A DNA stretch of 64,000 nucleotides from Parolsenella massiliensis (GTDB lineage: Bacteria > Actinomycetota > Coriobacteriia > Coriobacteriales > Atopobiaceae). Location of the stretch: NCBI RefSeq assembly GCF_900143685.1, contig NZ_LT671675.1:905111-969110 (forward strand). The letters are read 5' to 3'. How positions within the stretch are numbered: position 1 is the stretch's first letter; each line of letters starts with the position of its first letter. Shown one piece after another: positions 42,619 to 50,171 of the stretch. A program made the position numbers and the translations under genes. The notes under the pieces are model-generated. The model was not told the origin of the DNA. It saw only the letters and a program-made list of their open reading frames with translations, and did not search any database.

Positions 42619-43038
42619 ATGCCCGACGAGAACATCAGCAACGCTGCGGACGCTACCGCGATTTTCTGCATGCCTTCCGCAGACGCCACCGTGCCCGACC
42701 TCATGGGCGCCAAGCGTCCGGGATACCCGACCCTCTCCATCCTCAAGGGCCCCCAGACGGGTGCCTCGTTTGTCCTGGACACGCCGGAGATCACGATTGG
42801 TCGCGACCCCTCGTCCTCGGTGTTCCTCAACGACATGACCGTGTCGCGGCGTCACGCCGTCCTTCGCATCTCTGACGGCTCCGCTCGCATCGAGGACCTC
42901 GGCTCCCTCAACGGGACATGGGTAGACGGCGCCATCGTAAAGAGCGCACCCATCGTTGACGGCTCGACGATTCAAGTGGGCACGTTCAGGATGGTCTATC
43001 ACACGTCGCGCCCCCAGAGAATCGCCACGGGCGAGTAG
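42619..43038 (+). CDS. FHA domain protein, GarA-like
   Basis: 139 residues. The FHA domain (about 40-130) has TIGRDPSSSVFLNDMTVSRR, followed by HAVLRI and LGSLNGTWVDG, with the phosphothreonine-binding R, S and N. The N-terminal 35 residues are flexible and contain DATAIF, similar in form to the ETTSVF phosphorylation site of GarA/OdhI. In actinobacteria this protein is a substrate of Ser/Thr kinases and controls the 2-oxoglutarate node. The gene next door is MerR/FtsR-like, the same pair as Rv1827-Rv1828 in Mycobacterium. TACAAT at 42579-42584 may be the -10. Function by analogy only. Confidence 0.85.
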   Translation: MPDENISNAADATAIFCMPSADATVPDLMGAKRPGYPTLSILKGPQTGASFVLDTPEITIGRDPSSSVFLNDMTVSRRHAVLRISDGSARIEDLGSLNGTWVDGAIVKSAPIVDGSTIQVGTFRMVYHTSRPQRIATGE

Positions 43039-43043
43039 CGAAC

Positions 43044-43748
43044 ATGGCCGACGCCGGCTATCTCACCATAGGCAAGGTTGTCCGCAGGCTGCAGGACCAG
43101 TATCCGGACCTTTCCATATCCAAGGTCCGCTACCTCGAGGACGAGGGGTTACTGAATCCCTCGCGAACCCCCGGGGGATATCGCCTGTACTCCTCAAAGG
43201 ACATCCAGCGCCTCGAGACCATTCTCTACCTGCAGAAGACCAAGTTCCTGCCCTTAAGCGTCATCAGAGACGAACTCGACGGCAAGCCACAGTCAGAGCC
43301 CGCCCATGAGCAGCAGCTGCAGGCAGAGCGCGAGCATGTCTCCCGGATCAGCCCAGAGCTAACAGGAGAGATGCACCCCATCGACCGCATTCCCGAGATA
43401 ATCGGTGTGAGCATGGGCGTCGTCAGGAAGATGGCCGACTGCGGGCTCATCCGCCTCGTTCGCTCTCCGGCAGGTCGTGACCTCGTTAGAGGCCAGGACC
43501 TCGAGCTCATCGCGACGTGTGCGGAGCTTACGCACTTTGGCATTGAGCCCAAGAACCTGAGGCAGTACGTCGCCGCCGCCAACAGGGAGATTCCCATGTT
43601 CGAGCAGGCACTTGCCTCGATTTCCCGGCACCAGGGGGAGAGCGAGGGTGAGCGCGCGCTGAGAAGAGAGATGACGCTCGACCGCATGCTTGAGCTCACG
43701 GGCTCCGTGCGGAGCTCGCTCATCAAGCGAGAGCTCCTCGAGAGCTAG
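43044..43748 (+). CDS. MerR-family regulator, FtsR-like
   Basis: 234 residues. An N-terminal MerR winged helix (YLTIGKVVRRLQDQYPDLSI, then SKVRYLEDEGLL and TPGGYRLYSS) is followed by a second winged-helix-like part from about residue 112 (IDRIPEIIGVSMGVVRKMAD). The double layout and the insert LQDQYPDLS in the first helix pair match Rv1828/FtsR, which activates ftsZ in Corynebacterium. There are no metal-binding cysteines at the C-terminus, so it is not a metal sensor. It starts 6 bases after the FHA gene. The role here is inferred from family and synteny. Confidence 0.85.
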   Translation: MADAGYLTIGKVVRRLQDQYPDLSISKVRYLEDEGLLNPSRTPGGYRLYSSKDIQRLETILYLQKTKFLPLSVIRDELDGKPQSEPAHEQQLQAEREHVSRISPELTGEMHPIDRIPEIIGVSMGVVRKMADCGLIRLVRSPAGRDLVRGQDLELIATCAELTHFGIEPKNLRQYVAAANREIPMFEQALASISRHQGESEGERALRREMTLDRMLELTGSVRSSLIKRELLES

Positions 43749-43836
43749 GGACCGTGCGATTCACGGTGCCGTTGGTTGGGAACATTGTGTTAAGAGCGTT
43801 TTAGACATCGATCTTGTGAGAAACAGGGGGCAGCAC

Positions 43837-44385
43837 ATGTCTGAGCAAATCGAAAGTCCCTTCCCGTACGAGAACCTCGTCGTGGACATCCCGGACTACC
43901 CGGAGCCCGGCGTCGTCTTCAAGGACATCACCCCGCTCATCGCAGACGAGCAGGGCTTCTCGGCCTGCGTGGACGCAATGACCGAGCACTTCCTTGGCAA
44001 GGGCGTCACCAAGGTGGTTGGATCCGAGGCTCGCGGCTTTCTCATCGGCACGCCCGTCGCCTACAGGCTGGGCGCCGGCTTTGTGCCCGCCCGCAAGCCT
44101 GGCAAGCTTCCCCGCGAGGTCTATAGCCAGAGCTACGCCCTCGAGTACGGCACGGACGAGCTCCAGATCCACAAGGACGCGCTCACGCCGGACGACCGCG
44201 TGATCATCGTGGACGACCTCGTTGCCACGGCGGGGACCGCGCTGGCCACGGCAAAGCTCGTCGAGCAGTCCGGCGCAAAGATCCTCGGCTTCTCCTTCAT
44301 CCTCGAGCTCGCCTTCCTCAACCCCCGCGAGGCCATTGGCAAGGAGTACCCGCAGGAGATCTACTCGCTTATTAAAGTCGACTAG
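43837..44385 (+). CDS. apt: Adenine phosphoribosyltransferase
   Basis: 182 residues. It salvages adenine to AMP with PRPP. The PRPP loop is VIIVDDLVATAGTALA, and VDIPDYPEPGVVFKDITPLI, GSEARGFLIG and ARKPGKLPREV are hallmark runs. The ATG at 43837 is preceded by AGGGGGC. A longer in-frame reading upstream overlaps the MerR gene and lacks homology. A strong terminator-like hairpin follows 44 bases after the stop. Confidence 0.95.
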   Translation: MSEQIESPFPYENLVVDIPDYPEPGVVFKDITPLIADEQGFSACVDAMTEHFLGKGVTKVVGSEARGFLIGTPVAYRLGAGFVPARKPGKLPREVYSQSYALEYGTDELQIHKDALTPDDRVIIVDDLVATAGTALATAKLVEQSGAKILGFSFILELAFLNPREAIGKEYPQEIYSLIKVD

Positions 44386-44428
44386 CGCCGAATTTACGGG
44401 CAAGCATCCCCAAGGCGTACAATCACAG

Positions 44429-44462
44429 CCGGTCGCGGCCACGTGCCTCGACCGGTTTTTCT
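44429..44462 (+). terminator. Intrinsic terminator after apt, abutting the next gene
   Basis: CCGGTCG (44429-44435) and CGACCGG (44449-44455) with a 13-base loop, followed by TTTTTCT. The U tract ends two bases before the possible ATG of the ClC gene at 44465. TACAAT at 44418-44423 could be a -10 whose transcript starts within this hairpin. Confidence 0.75.
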
Positions 44463-44464
44463 AA

Positions 44465-46090
44465 ATGACCTATCTCGAGGTGACAGACGTGCAACAGCGC
44501 AACAACCCCATACGCAGACGTCTTTCTCGCAGGTTCCAGGTGAGCCTTGTGTGGGAGGGAGCCCTCGTTGGCCTGTTTGCCGGAGCCCTCGTGACGCTGT
44601 ACCGTCTCGCACTCACCTGGGGCGAGAAGACGCTTCGCTCGGTCATAGCCTCGTTTGGGAGCAACCCGCTGAATGCCGCGCTATGGTTTTTGGCCCTTGT
44701 TGTGATGGCCTTCGTTGTGGCTGCCCTGGTTCGTTGGGAGCCGGCTACGTCTGGTTCGGGCATTCCACAGGTGGATGCCGAGGTCATGGGTGCCATGGAG
44801 GCACCTTGGCACCGCGTGATTGGAGCCAAGTTCATCGAGGGAACCCTTGGGGCCATAGGCGGCCTCTCGCTGGGACGCGAGGGGCCATCGGTGCAGCTGG
44901 GAGGCATGGCAGGCAAGGGCGTCTCTCGAATCCTCAAACGCGGAAGGGGAGAGGAGCGGCTCCTTGTCACCTGCGGCGCGGGCGCCGGCATGGCGGCGGC
45001 CTTCCATGCCCCGCTCACGGGCGTCATGTTTGCCCTCGAGGAGATCCACAAGACGTTCAACGCACCGCTCATCATCTCGGTCATGATGAGCGCCGTCATG
45101 AGCGACTACGTGACGAGCCAGGTGCTTGGACTTCAACCCGTCATCAGTTTCAAGCTGGCTGAGGTGATTCCGCACGAGGCATATGGCATACTCATCGTCT
45201 TTGGCCTTGTTATGGGCGTGATTGGCGCACTGCACAACGCCGGGATGTTCCAGATTCAGAATCTGCTCTCCAAGATCAGGTATCGCTCTGCATTCATGCG
45301 CTATCTCATCCCGTTTGTCATCGCGGGTCTCGTGGCCTTGACGGCTCCCGATCTCATGTGTGGCGGAGATGCCATTCTCGAGCTGCTCATGAGGCCCCAG
45401 GGAATGGGTCTCTTGGCGCTTACTGGCCTGCTCATAGGAAAGTACCTGTTCACGGGCGTATGCTTTGGCGCAGGAACGCCGGGAGGAACGCTGTTTCCGC
45501 TCGTGATCATGGGTGCGCTCACAGGCGCCATCTTTGGAACGGCAGCCACGAGATTTCTGGGCATGAGCCCAGACTTTGTGATGAACTTCATGGTGCTGGG
45601 AATAGCAGGCATGTTTGCCGGGGCCATCAGGGCTCCCGTTACGGCGGTGGTACTCGCGTTCGAGCTCACCGGAAGCCTCGAGCAGCTGCTCTCGCTTGCC
45701 ATCGTGAGCGTCATCGCCTATGTGACGGCCAACCTCATGCAGGTTGACGCCTACTACGAGCACCTTCTGGCTCGACAGCTTGGCACGACGCCCGAGGAGA
45801 CGCACGAGCGTTGGGGGAGCCACGGTCGTCAGCTTCACTCGTACGTGGTCGAGGCGGGATGCTCAGCCGCCGACAAGCTCATCTCTGAGATTAACTGGCC
45901 ACAGCGCACCCTCGTTGTCTCGGTGAGGCGCTGCGGAAGGGAGCTCGTGCCGAGTGGCAGCACGAGGTTACTCGAAGGCGACAGGATACTCGTGCTTCTC
46001 GACGAGCGCGAGGACGAAGACTCCGAGCGCTTCGTGCGGCGCCTCTGCCACGGTACGTTTGCCCCGGCAGAGACATCGGCACAGGAGTAG
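44465..46090 (+). CDS. ClC-family chloride/proton antiporter with TrkA-C-like tail
   Basis: 541 residues. The ClC core has GSGIPQVDAEV, GREGPSVQLGG with the gating glutamate, and GAGTPGGTLFPLV, the three chloride-binding regions. EEIHKTF retains a Glu at the internal proton site, so an exchanger is more likely than a channel. The C-terminal 110 residues (about 425-520) have the TrkA-C/RCK-C pattern, SAADKLISEINWPQRTLVVS and LLEGDRILVLLDERED, which may bind a ligand. The ATG at 44465 has no Shine-Dalgarno and touches the U tract of a terminator. The GTG at 44489, with GAGG nine bases upstream, may be the true start. Confidence 0.9.
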   Translation: MTYLEVTDVQQRNNPIRRRLSRRFQVSLVWEGALVGLFAGALVTLYRLALTWGEKTLRSVIASFGSNPLNAALWFLALVVMAFVVAALVRWEPATSGSGIPQVDAEVMGAMEAPWHRVIGAKFIEGTLGAIGGLSLGREGPSVQLGGMAGKGVSRILKRGRGEERLLVTCGAGAGMAAAFHAPLTGVMFALEEIHKTFNAPLIISVMMSAVMSDYVTSQVLGLQPVISFKLAEVIPHEAYGILIVFGLVMGVIGALHNAGMFQIQNLLSKIRYRSAFMRYLIPFVIAGLVALTAPDLMCGGDAILELLMRPQGMGLLALTGLLIGKYLFTGVCFGAGTPGGTLFPLVIMGALTGAIFGTAATRFLGMSPDFVMNFMVLGIAGMFAGAIRAPVTAVVLAFELTGSLEQLLSLAIVSVIAYVTANLMQVDAYYEHLLARQLGTTPEETHERWGSHGRQLHSYVVEAGCSAADKLISEINWPQRTLVVSVRRCGRELVPSGSTRLLEGDRILVLLDEREDEDSERFVRRLCHGTFAPAETSAQE

Positions 46091-46248
46091 CGAGAAAGCG
46101 CAAGCCTAAAGGGGAGCCCATTGGCAAAGTCATATTGGTCAGTATTGCTCTACTTTACATAAGATATATTATCGCGTTTTATGCTGAAATCCCAGCTAGT
46201 AGGAGAGCAACGAAGCGCCATCGAATTGAATCAAGATGAAGGCGTCGG

Positions 46249-47202
46249 CTACCCAAGAAACGACGCTGCGCTCATGGCGGCGATGGCGCCGTCCGACACG
46301 GCCGTTACCACCTGACGCAAAGGCTTGGCGCGAACGTCGCCCGCACAGAACAGACCTGGTGTAGATGTGGCCATAGAATCATCGGTCAAGACATAGCCAG
46401 TGTGATCAAGATGGACGAGGCTCTTAAGAAGTTGTGTACGCGGCTCCCGACCAACTGCAACGAAGACACCAAAGGAGCCAGGCGCAGCTTCCACTACTTC
46501 CTCGCGAGCGCTCGCGTCCATGCCAATGGAAAGCTTCAGCGTGCACGGAAGCGTACTTCCCGTTGAGTCATCTCCACTAAGCTCGACTAGTTTAGTTAGG
46601 TACCTAACTTCAATCCTATCTTCATGTTCGACCGAGCTTGCAAGTGATTGAACGGCTCGAAGATGGTCTCCTCGTACGAGAAGTACCACCTTGCTGGCGA
46701 GCTTAGAGAGATAGAGCGCCTCCTCGCAGGCCGTATTGCCTCCGCCGATGACATAGGCCTGCTTGCCTCGATAGAACATGCCATCGCAAGTGGCACAGTA
46801 GGAGACTCCCCTGCCGAGGAATTCCTGCTCTCCGGCAAAGCCGGCCCTCCTAGGAGCGGCCCCGGCGGCGTAGATAAGCGAGGAGCAATGAACTTCCTCT
46901 GAGCCCTGGAGAATGAACTTGCCCGTGTCACCAGCACGGACAATCGATTCCACGTCGTCATAGACAAACTGGGCACCCAGGTGCTCGGCATGGGAACGCA
47001 ATCTCTCGCCGAGCTCAGAGCCAGAGACGCCAACGAGACCGGGATAATTGTCCACCTCATCGGTAGAAACGATCTGGCCGCCAAATGACTCTCGCTCAAT
47101 TACGAGCGGGGTAATACCTGCGCGAGTGGCATAGATTGCCGCAGACAGGCCGGCCGGACCTCCGCCGAGAATCACCAAATCGTGTCTATGCTGAATGGAC
47201 AT
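46249..47202 (-). CDS. trxB: Thioredoxin reductase
   Basis: 317 residues. FAD-binding GGGPAG (13-18), the redox pair C136-A-T-C139 in GVSYCATCDGMFYRGK, the NADPH loop VIGGGNTACEEALYL and the C-terminal GLFCAGDVR are all in place. Third positions are less GC-rich than in the plus-strand block. It is the last gene of the minus-strand run nrdR-dut-trxB; 37 bases separate it from dut. The 158 bases beyond its end, up to the convergent ClC gene, are A/T-rich and hold no gene I can support. Confidence 0.94.
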   Translation of the reverse strand: MSIQHRHDLVILGGGPAGLSAAIYATRAGITPLVIERESFGGQIVSTDEVDNYPGLVGVSGSELGERLRSHAEHLGAQFVYDDVESIVRAGDTGKFILQGSEEVHCSSLIYAAGAAPRRAGFAGEQEFLGRGVSYCATCDGMFYRGKQAYVIGGGNTACEEALYLSKLASKVVLLVRGDHLRAVQSLASSVEHEDRIEVRYLTKLVELSGDDSTGSTLPCTLKLSIGMDASAREEVVEAAPGSFGVFVAVGREPRTQLLKSLVHLDHTGYVLTDDSMATSTPGLFCAGDVRAKPLRQVVTAVSDGAIAAMSAASFLG

Positions 47203-47239
47203 GAATGCTCCCTCCGCCGTAGGCTCAGAGGAGAATCAG

Positions 47240-47689
47240 CTAGTTGATACCACTTGAGCCAAATCCGCCAGAGCCCCTGTCAGTCTCATCAAGCTCGGAA
47301 ACCTCGCGAAGACAGACCGTGGGCACCTTCTGGATAACGAGCTGGGCGATGCGCTCGCCACGCTCGATGTGAACGGGCTTCTCAGCGTCAAGGTTTACGG
47401 CGCACACCTTGAGCTCACCGCGGTAGTGGGCATCAATGAGGCCCGGCGTATTCGCCATGGACAGCCCCTCGCGAAGGGCCAGGCCGCTTCTAGGCTGAAC
47501 AAAACCGGCGTGGCCATCTGGAATGGCAACGGCAAGACCTGTAGAAACAAGACGGCGCTCAAGCGGCGCGAGCGTAACATCCTCGTTGGAGCGCAGGTCA
47601 AGACCGGCGTCGCCCTCGTAGGCATAGCTCGGAAGCTCAACCGACGGGTCAAGCCTCTTGATGGGAAGGACGATGGGATCGCTACTCAC
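47240..47689 (-). CDS. dut: dUTP diphosphatase (dUTPase)
   Basis: 149 residues, trimeric dUTPase. All five motifs can be traced: [24 protein letters not shown] with the catalytic Asp, GERIAQLV, and the C-terminal arm [10 protein letters not shown]. It removes dUTP and supplies dUMP. It overlaps nrdR by 8 bases, linking nucleotide-pool sanitation with ribonucleotide-reductase control; thioredoxin reductase downstream serves the same pathway. Confidence 0.95.
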   Translation of the reverse strand: MSSDPIVLPIKRLDPSVELPSYAYEGDAGLDLRSNEDVTLAPLERRLVSTGLAVAIPDGHAGFVQPRSGLALREGLSMANTPGLIDAHYRGELKVCAVNLDAEKPVHIERGERIAQLVIQKVPTVCLREVSELDETDRGSGGFGSSGIN

Positions 47690-48134
47690 CGGAAAGCCTC
47701 CTTAGCTCGGCAGAGAACTCCTCGATGTCCTTGAAGTCGCGATAGACGGAGGCAAATCGAACGTAGGCCACCTTGTCGATGTCTGCCAGACGGTGGAGAA
47801 CCATCTCACCCAAGGCGCTGGAGTCCACCTCGGTGGTCCCGTGATCTCTCAGCTCGCTCTCGATGTCGCCAATAAGCTTGTCGAGCACATCGATGGGGAT
47901 GTCACGCTTGACGGTGGCGCGCACCAACCCCCGCATGAGCTTCTCGCGGTCAAACGGCTCCTTTGATCCGTCATGCTTGAGAACGACGAGTGGGAGTTCC
48001 TCTCGGCGTTCGTAGGTGGTGAAGCGAAAGCCGCATGAAACGCATTCGCGCCGACGTCTGATGGAGTCATTGTTCTCGGCAGGACGGGAATCTACGACCT
48101 TAGACTCCTCGCATCCGCATTTGGGACAGCGCAT
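47682..48134 (-). CDS. nrdR: Transcriptional repressor NrdR
   Basis: 150 residues. The zinc ribbon uses C3 and C6 ([11 protein letters not shown]) and C31 and C34 ([12 protein letters not shown]), followed by the ATP-cone with [20 protein letters not shown]. It represses ribonucleotide reductase genes according to ATP/dATP level. The ATG at 48134 is chosen because MRCPxC is the universal start and GGAGGAAGCC precedes it; a 12-residue longer frame has no support. No clear pair of NrdR boxes is seen in its own promoter. Confidence 0.96.
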   Translation of the reverse strand: MRCPKCGCEESKVVDSRPAENNDSIRRRRECVSCGFRFTTYERREELPLVVLKHDGSKEPFDREKLMRGLVRATVKRDIPIDVLDKLIGDIESELRDHGTTEVDSSALGEMVLHRLADIDKVAYVRFASVYRDFKDIEEFSAELRRLSGE

Positions 48135-48170
48135 GGCTTCCTCCGTATCACAGAAACACTTGCGATACAT

Positions 48171-48199
48171 ACCATACGCTGCGGCTATGGATTCGTCTA
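48171..48199 (-). promoter_or_regulatory. Possible promoter of nrdR-dut-trxB
   Basis: Read on the minus strand: TAGACG, a 17-base spacer and TATGGT. Four of six matches in each element; moderate support only. Confidence 0.4.
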
Positions 48200-48205
48200 G
48201 AAACA

Positions 48206-48220
48206 GGGGCTAAATGCCCC
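48206..48220 (-). terminator. Short hairpin after the lexA-divergent gene
   Basis: GGGGC-ATTTA-GCCCC on the minus strand, followed by TGTTTCT, 7 bases after the stop at 48228. A weak terminator. Confidence 0.4.
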
Positions 48221-48227
48221 AATTACC

Positions 48228-48524
48228 TCACAGCGAGATGGCCCACGTGAGGATGACGAGCGCAGCCACGAGCAGAAAGCCGAGCTCACCGGCAAGCTGC
48301 TGGCAATCGTTCAGAATGGGAGCCGCGCAAACGGAGCGTTGAGCGGACCTATTCCAGCGAGCGACATCCGAAACGAGGGTGCGAGCAGAATAGGAATCCC
48401 TGGAGCGAACGCTGCCGTTGTCACCAGTAGAGCCGCCGTCAATCACAACAAGATGAGACTGCTCCGGCTCGGGACAAAGCGCAGAAGTTCCGGCGGTGCG
48501 ATAGATGCGGTTAGAATTCCTCAC
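48228..48524 (-). CDS. Small tail-anchored membrane protein divergent from lexA (candidate SOS-induced)
   Basis: 98 residues; no family recognised. The first 76 residues are hydrophilic with five Cys/His-poor Ser/Arg-rich blocks (SVRSRDSYSARTLVSDVARW). The last 18-20 residues (LGFLLVAALVILTWAISL) are a single membrane segment at the very C-terminus. No LysM domain is visible, unlike YneA or ChiZ, the cell-division inhibitors that sit divergent from lexA in Bacillus and Mycobacterium. The GTG at 48524 is chosen for its AGAGAGGA Shine-Dalgarno; a TTG at 48608 would lie upstream of the predicted transcript start. A consensus promoter with two LexA-like boxes precedes it. A damage-induced role is inferred from that context. 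Confidence 0.6.
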   Translation of the reverse strand: MRNSNRIYRTAGTSALCPEPEQSHLVVIDGGSTGDNGSVRSRDSYSARTLVSDVARWNRSAQRSVCAAPILNDCQQLAGELGFLLVAALVILTWAISL

Positions 48525-48606
48525 GTTCTCATCCTCTCTCTTGCAATATCGACAGCTACAGTTATACGAACCATTGCGGACACTAATTGTGTTTGTGTTG
48601 AGCTTC

Positions 48607-48618
48607 AAACACTTGTTC
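48607..48618. promoter_or_regulatory. LexA-like box 1
   Basis: AAAC-ACTT-GTTC: seven of eight matches to GAAC-N4-GTTC. It lies just downstream of the -10 of the leftward promoter, over its predicted start. Confidence 0.6.
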
Positions 48619-48625
48619 TATACCT

Positions 48626-48653
48626 AGTATCTACGTACAGTTGTTCGTGTCAA
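48626..48653 (-). promoter_or_regulatory. Leftward promoter of the small membrane protein gene
   Basis: Minus strand: TTGACA (complement of 48648-48653), a 16-base spacer, GATACT (complement of 48626-48631). The -35 is a perfect consensus. LexA-like box 2 fills the spacer. The predicted start is near 48619, giving a leader of about 95 bases. Confidence 0.65.
48635..48646. promoter_or_regulatory. LexA-like box 2
   Basis: GTAC-AGTT-GTTC, seven of eight matches to GAAC-N4-GTTC, centred in the spacer of the leftward promoter. Confidence 0.6.
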
Positions 48654-48662
48654 GTGAAAATA

Positions 48663-48674
48663 GAACAAATGTTT
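48663..48674. promoter_or_regulatory. LexA-like box 3
   Basis: GAAC-AAAT-GTTT, seven of eight matches, overlapping the first bases of the lexA -35 element. Confidence 0.7.
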
Positions 48675-48701
48675 GAATACATAGGCGAACGCGTGTATGA
48701 T
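48673..48701 (+). promoter_or_regulatory. lexA promoter
   Basis: TTGAAT (48673-48678), a 17-base spacer and TATGAT (48696-48701). The predicted start near 48708 leaves a 20-base leader that contains AAGGAGAGAAGGAGG. Confidence 0.75.
48687..48698. promoter_or_regulatory. LexA-like box 4
   Basis: GAAC-GCGT-GTAT, six of eight matches, in the spacer and first half of the -10 of lexA. It is 24 bases from box 3. Confidence 0.6.
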
Positions 48702-48727
48702 AGTCACCAAGGAGAGAAGGAGGAACC

Positions 48728-49381
48728 ATGTCTGAGGTAAAGATTTCCGCACGTCAGCAGCAGGCCTATGACTTCATCTGCAGCTTCACGGCAACGCACG
48801 GCTATCCGCCCTCCGTTCGAGAGATCGGGGCGGCCATCGGCCTCTCCTCGCCCTCAACCGTCCACTCCCACCTCCATAAGCTTGAGAAGGCAGGCTACAT
48901 TCGTCGAGACCCAAACAAGCCAAGAACCATAGAGATCACGGGGCCTGGCAGCGAGGAACTGCAGCAGAACGCCTCGCTCGCAGAGGTCTCGCAAGACGTT
49001 GACAACGGAACCGTCACCCTCCCCGTGGTTGGAAGGGTGGCCGCCGGCACTCCGATCCTTGCCGAGCAGAACGTCGAGGAGGTCATGACGCTGCCCACCT
49101 CTCTCATCGGGGACTCAAGCTCGTTCATCCTCCGTGTTCGCGGTGAGTCCATGATCAACGCCGGCATCTTCGATGGCGACTACATCGTCGTCAAGGAGCA
49201 GCATGACGCCCACAACGGTGAGATCGTCGTTGCGCTCATTGATGACTCCGCCACCGTCAAGACCTTCTATCGCGAGAAGAACCGGATTCGTCTCCAGCCA
49301 GAGAACGACACGATGGAGCCCATCTACGCAGACAACCCAACGATTCTTGGCAGGGTGACGGGTCTGCTCAGGTCTCTCTAG
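48728..49381 (+). CDS. lexA: LexA repressor
   Basis: 217 residues. The N-terminal winged helix (about 5-65) includes GYPPSVREIGAAIGLSSPST and VHSHLHKLEKAGYI. The S24 domain has the self-cleavage bond A106-G107 in RVAAGTPI, nucleophile S141 in RGESM and base K178 in SATVKTF. It represses SOS genes until RecA filaments trigger self-cleavage. Boxes 3 and 4 over its own promoter indicate autoregulation. The acyltransferase gene starts 4 bases after the stop and is probably in the same transcript. Confidence 0.97.
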   Translation: MSEVKISARQQQAYDFICSFTATHGYPPSVREIGAAIGLSSPSTVHSHLHKLEKAGYIRRDPNKPRTIEITGPGSEELQQNASLAEVSQDVDNGTVTLPVVGRVAAGTPILAEQNVEEVMTLPTSLIGDSSSFILRVRGESMINAGIFDGDYIVVKEQHDAHNGEIVVALIDDSATVKTFYREKNRIRLQPENDTMEPIYADNPTILGRVTGLLRSL

Positions 49382-49385
49382 CGAA

Positions 49386-50171
49386 ATGTCAATCGATTCG
49401 GTCTCCGCTAAACACAGTTACCGCATACACGGCTACGACGTGATACGTGGGCTCTCGGTCATATCCATGGTCGGGTTCCATCTCTGCTATGACCTGGTGT
49501 ATCTCTATGGAACAGGCCCAGGCTGGTTTGCCCCTCCCCTACAGGATGTGTGGCGCTCCTCGATATCCTGGGTGTTTCTGCTCATGGCGGGCATCATGGC
49601 CACGTACTCGAGGAGCAATCTCAAGCGAGCGTGCAGGTATCTTGCCGCGGCTCTCGCAATCTTTGTCGCAACCTCCGTTGCCAGCGTGGATACGCCCATC
49701 AACTACGGCATCATCTATTGCATGGGATTTAGCACCCTGGTTGCATGGGTTGTGCAGAAGGTGACTCCCAAGGAACTGACCGTCCTTGGGAGAGTCATGG
49801 CGGCCGCCATATGCGCCATGGCATTCCTGCTCTGCCTCGGAATTCCAACAGGTACGTTTGGGCTCAAGCAGTTTGGCGGACCGTATGTGCGAGTCTCCCC
49901 CGCTCCCTATGCCAGCGGGCTCCTGAGTTGGCTTGGCTTCCCTGGACCTCGATTCACTTCGGGAGACTACTACCCGCCCATACCCTTCACGCTGCTGTAT
50001 CTCTCAGGCTATTTCCTGGGTGGGATCATACAGAAGAGCGGCCATGCAGCAGAGGCGCTGTCTAGGCTCAGATGCAGGCCGCTGGAGGTTGTTGGCAGGC
50101 ATGCGTTGGAAGTCTATGTTATCCACCAGCCCCTCATTCTGCTCGTCCTCACGCTCGCATTCGGACGCTAG
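49386..50171 (+). CDS. DUF1624 / heparan-alpha-glucosaminide acetyltransferase-like membrane protein
   Basis: 261 residues, about seven membrane segments. The N-terminal RIHGYDVIRGLSVISMVGFH is the DUF1624 (HGSNAT catalytic) signature, with R and H in the first membrane segment. A conserved FTLLYLSGYFLGG-like segment and the C-terminal VGRHALEVYVIHQPLI, typical of membrane acyltransferases, follow. It may acetylate a surface sugar or lipid; the substrate is unknown. The ATG at 49386 is 4 bases after lexA, with only a weak AGG upstream, suggesting coupling. The stop abuts the stop of convergent hflX with no spacer. Confidence 0.82.
   Translation: MSIDSVSAKHSYRIHGYDVIRGLSVISMVGFHLCYDLVYLYGTGPGWFAPPLQDVWRSSISWVFLLMAGIMATYSRSNLKRACRYLAAALAIFVATSVASVDTPINYGIIYCMGFSTLVAWVVQKVTPKELTVLGRVMAAAICAMAFLLCLGIPTGTFGLKQFGGPYVRVSPAPYASGLLSWLGFPGPRFTSGDYYPPIPFTLLYLSGYFLGGIIQKSGHAAEALSRLRCRPLEVVGRHALEVYVIHQPLILLVLTLAFGR

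Noticed and set aside
42619-43748. FHA and MerR genes considered as a metal-resistance module
   Set aside because: The MerR protein lacks effector cysteines and has a second winged-helix domain, as in FtsR; no metal transporter is adjacent.
44386-44464. Fluoride riboswitch upstream of the ClC gene
   Set aside because: No match to the conserved riboswitch core by eye, and the transporter has the GREGP gating motif of Cl-/H+ exchangers, not the ClC-F pattern.
46091-46248. Possible gene in the A/T-rich gap between the convergent ClC and trxB genes
   Set aside because: No open frame with a start and ribosome site, and no clear hairpin; it is treated as plain spacer.
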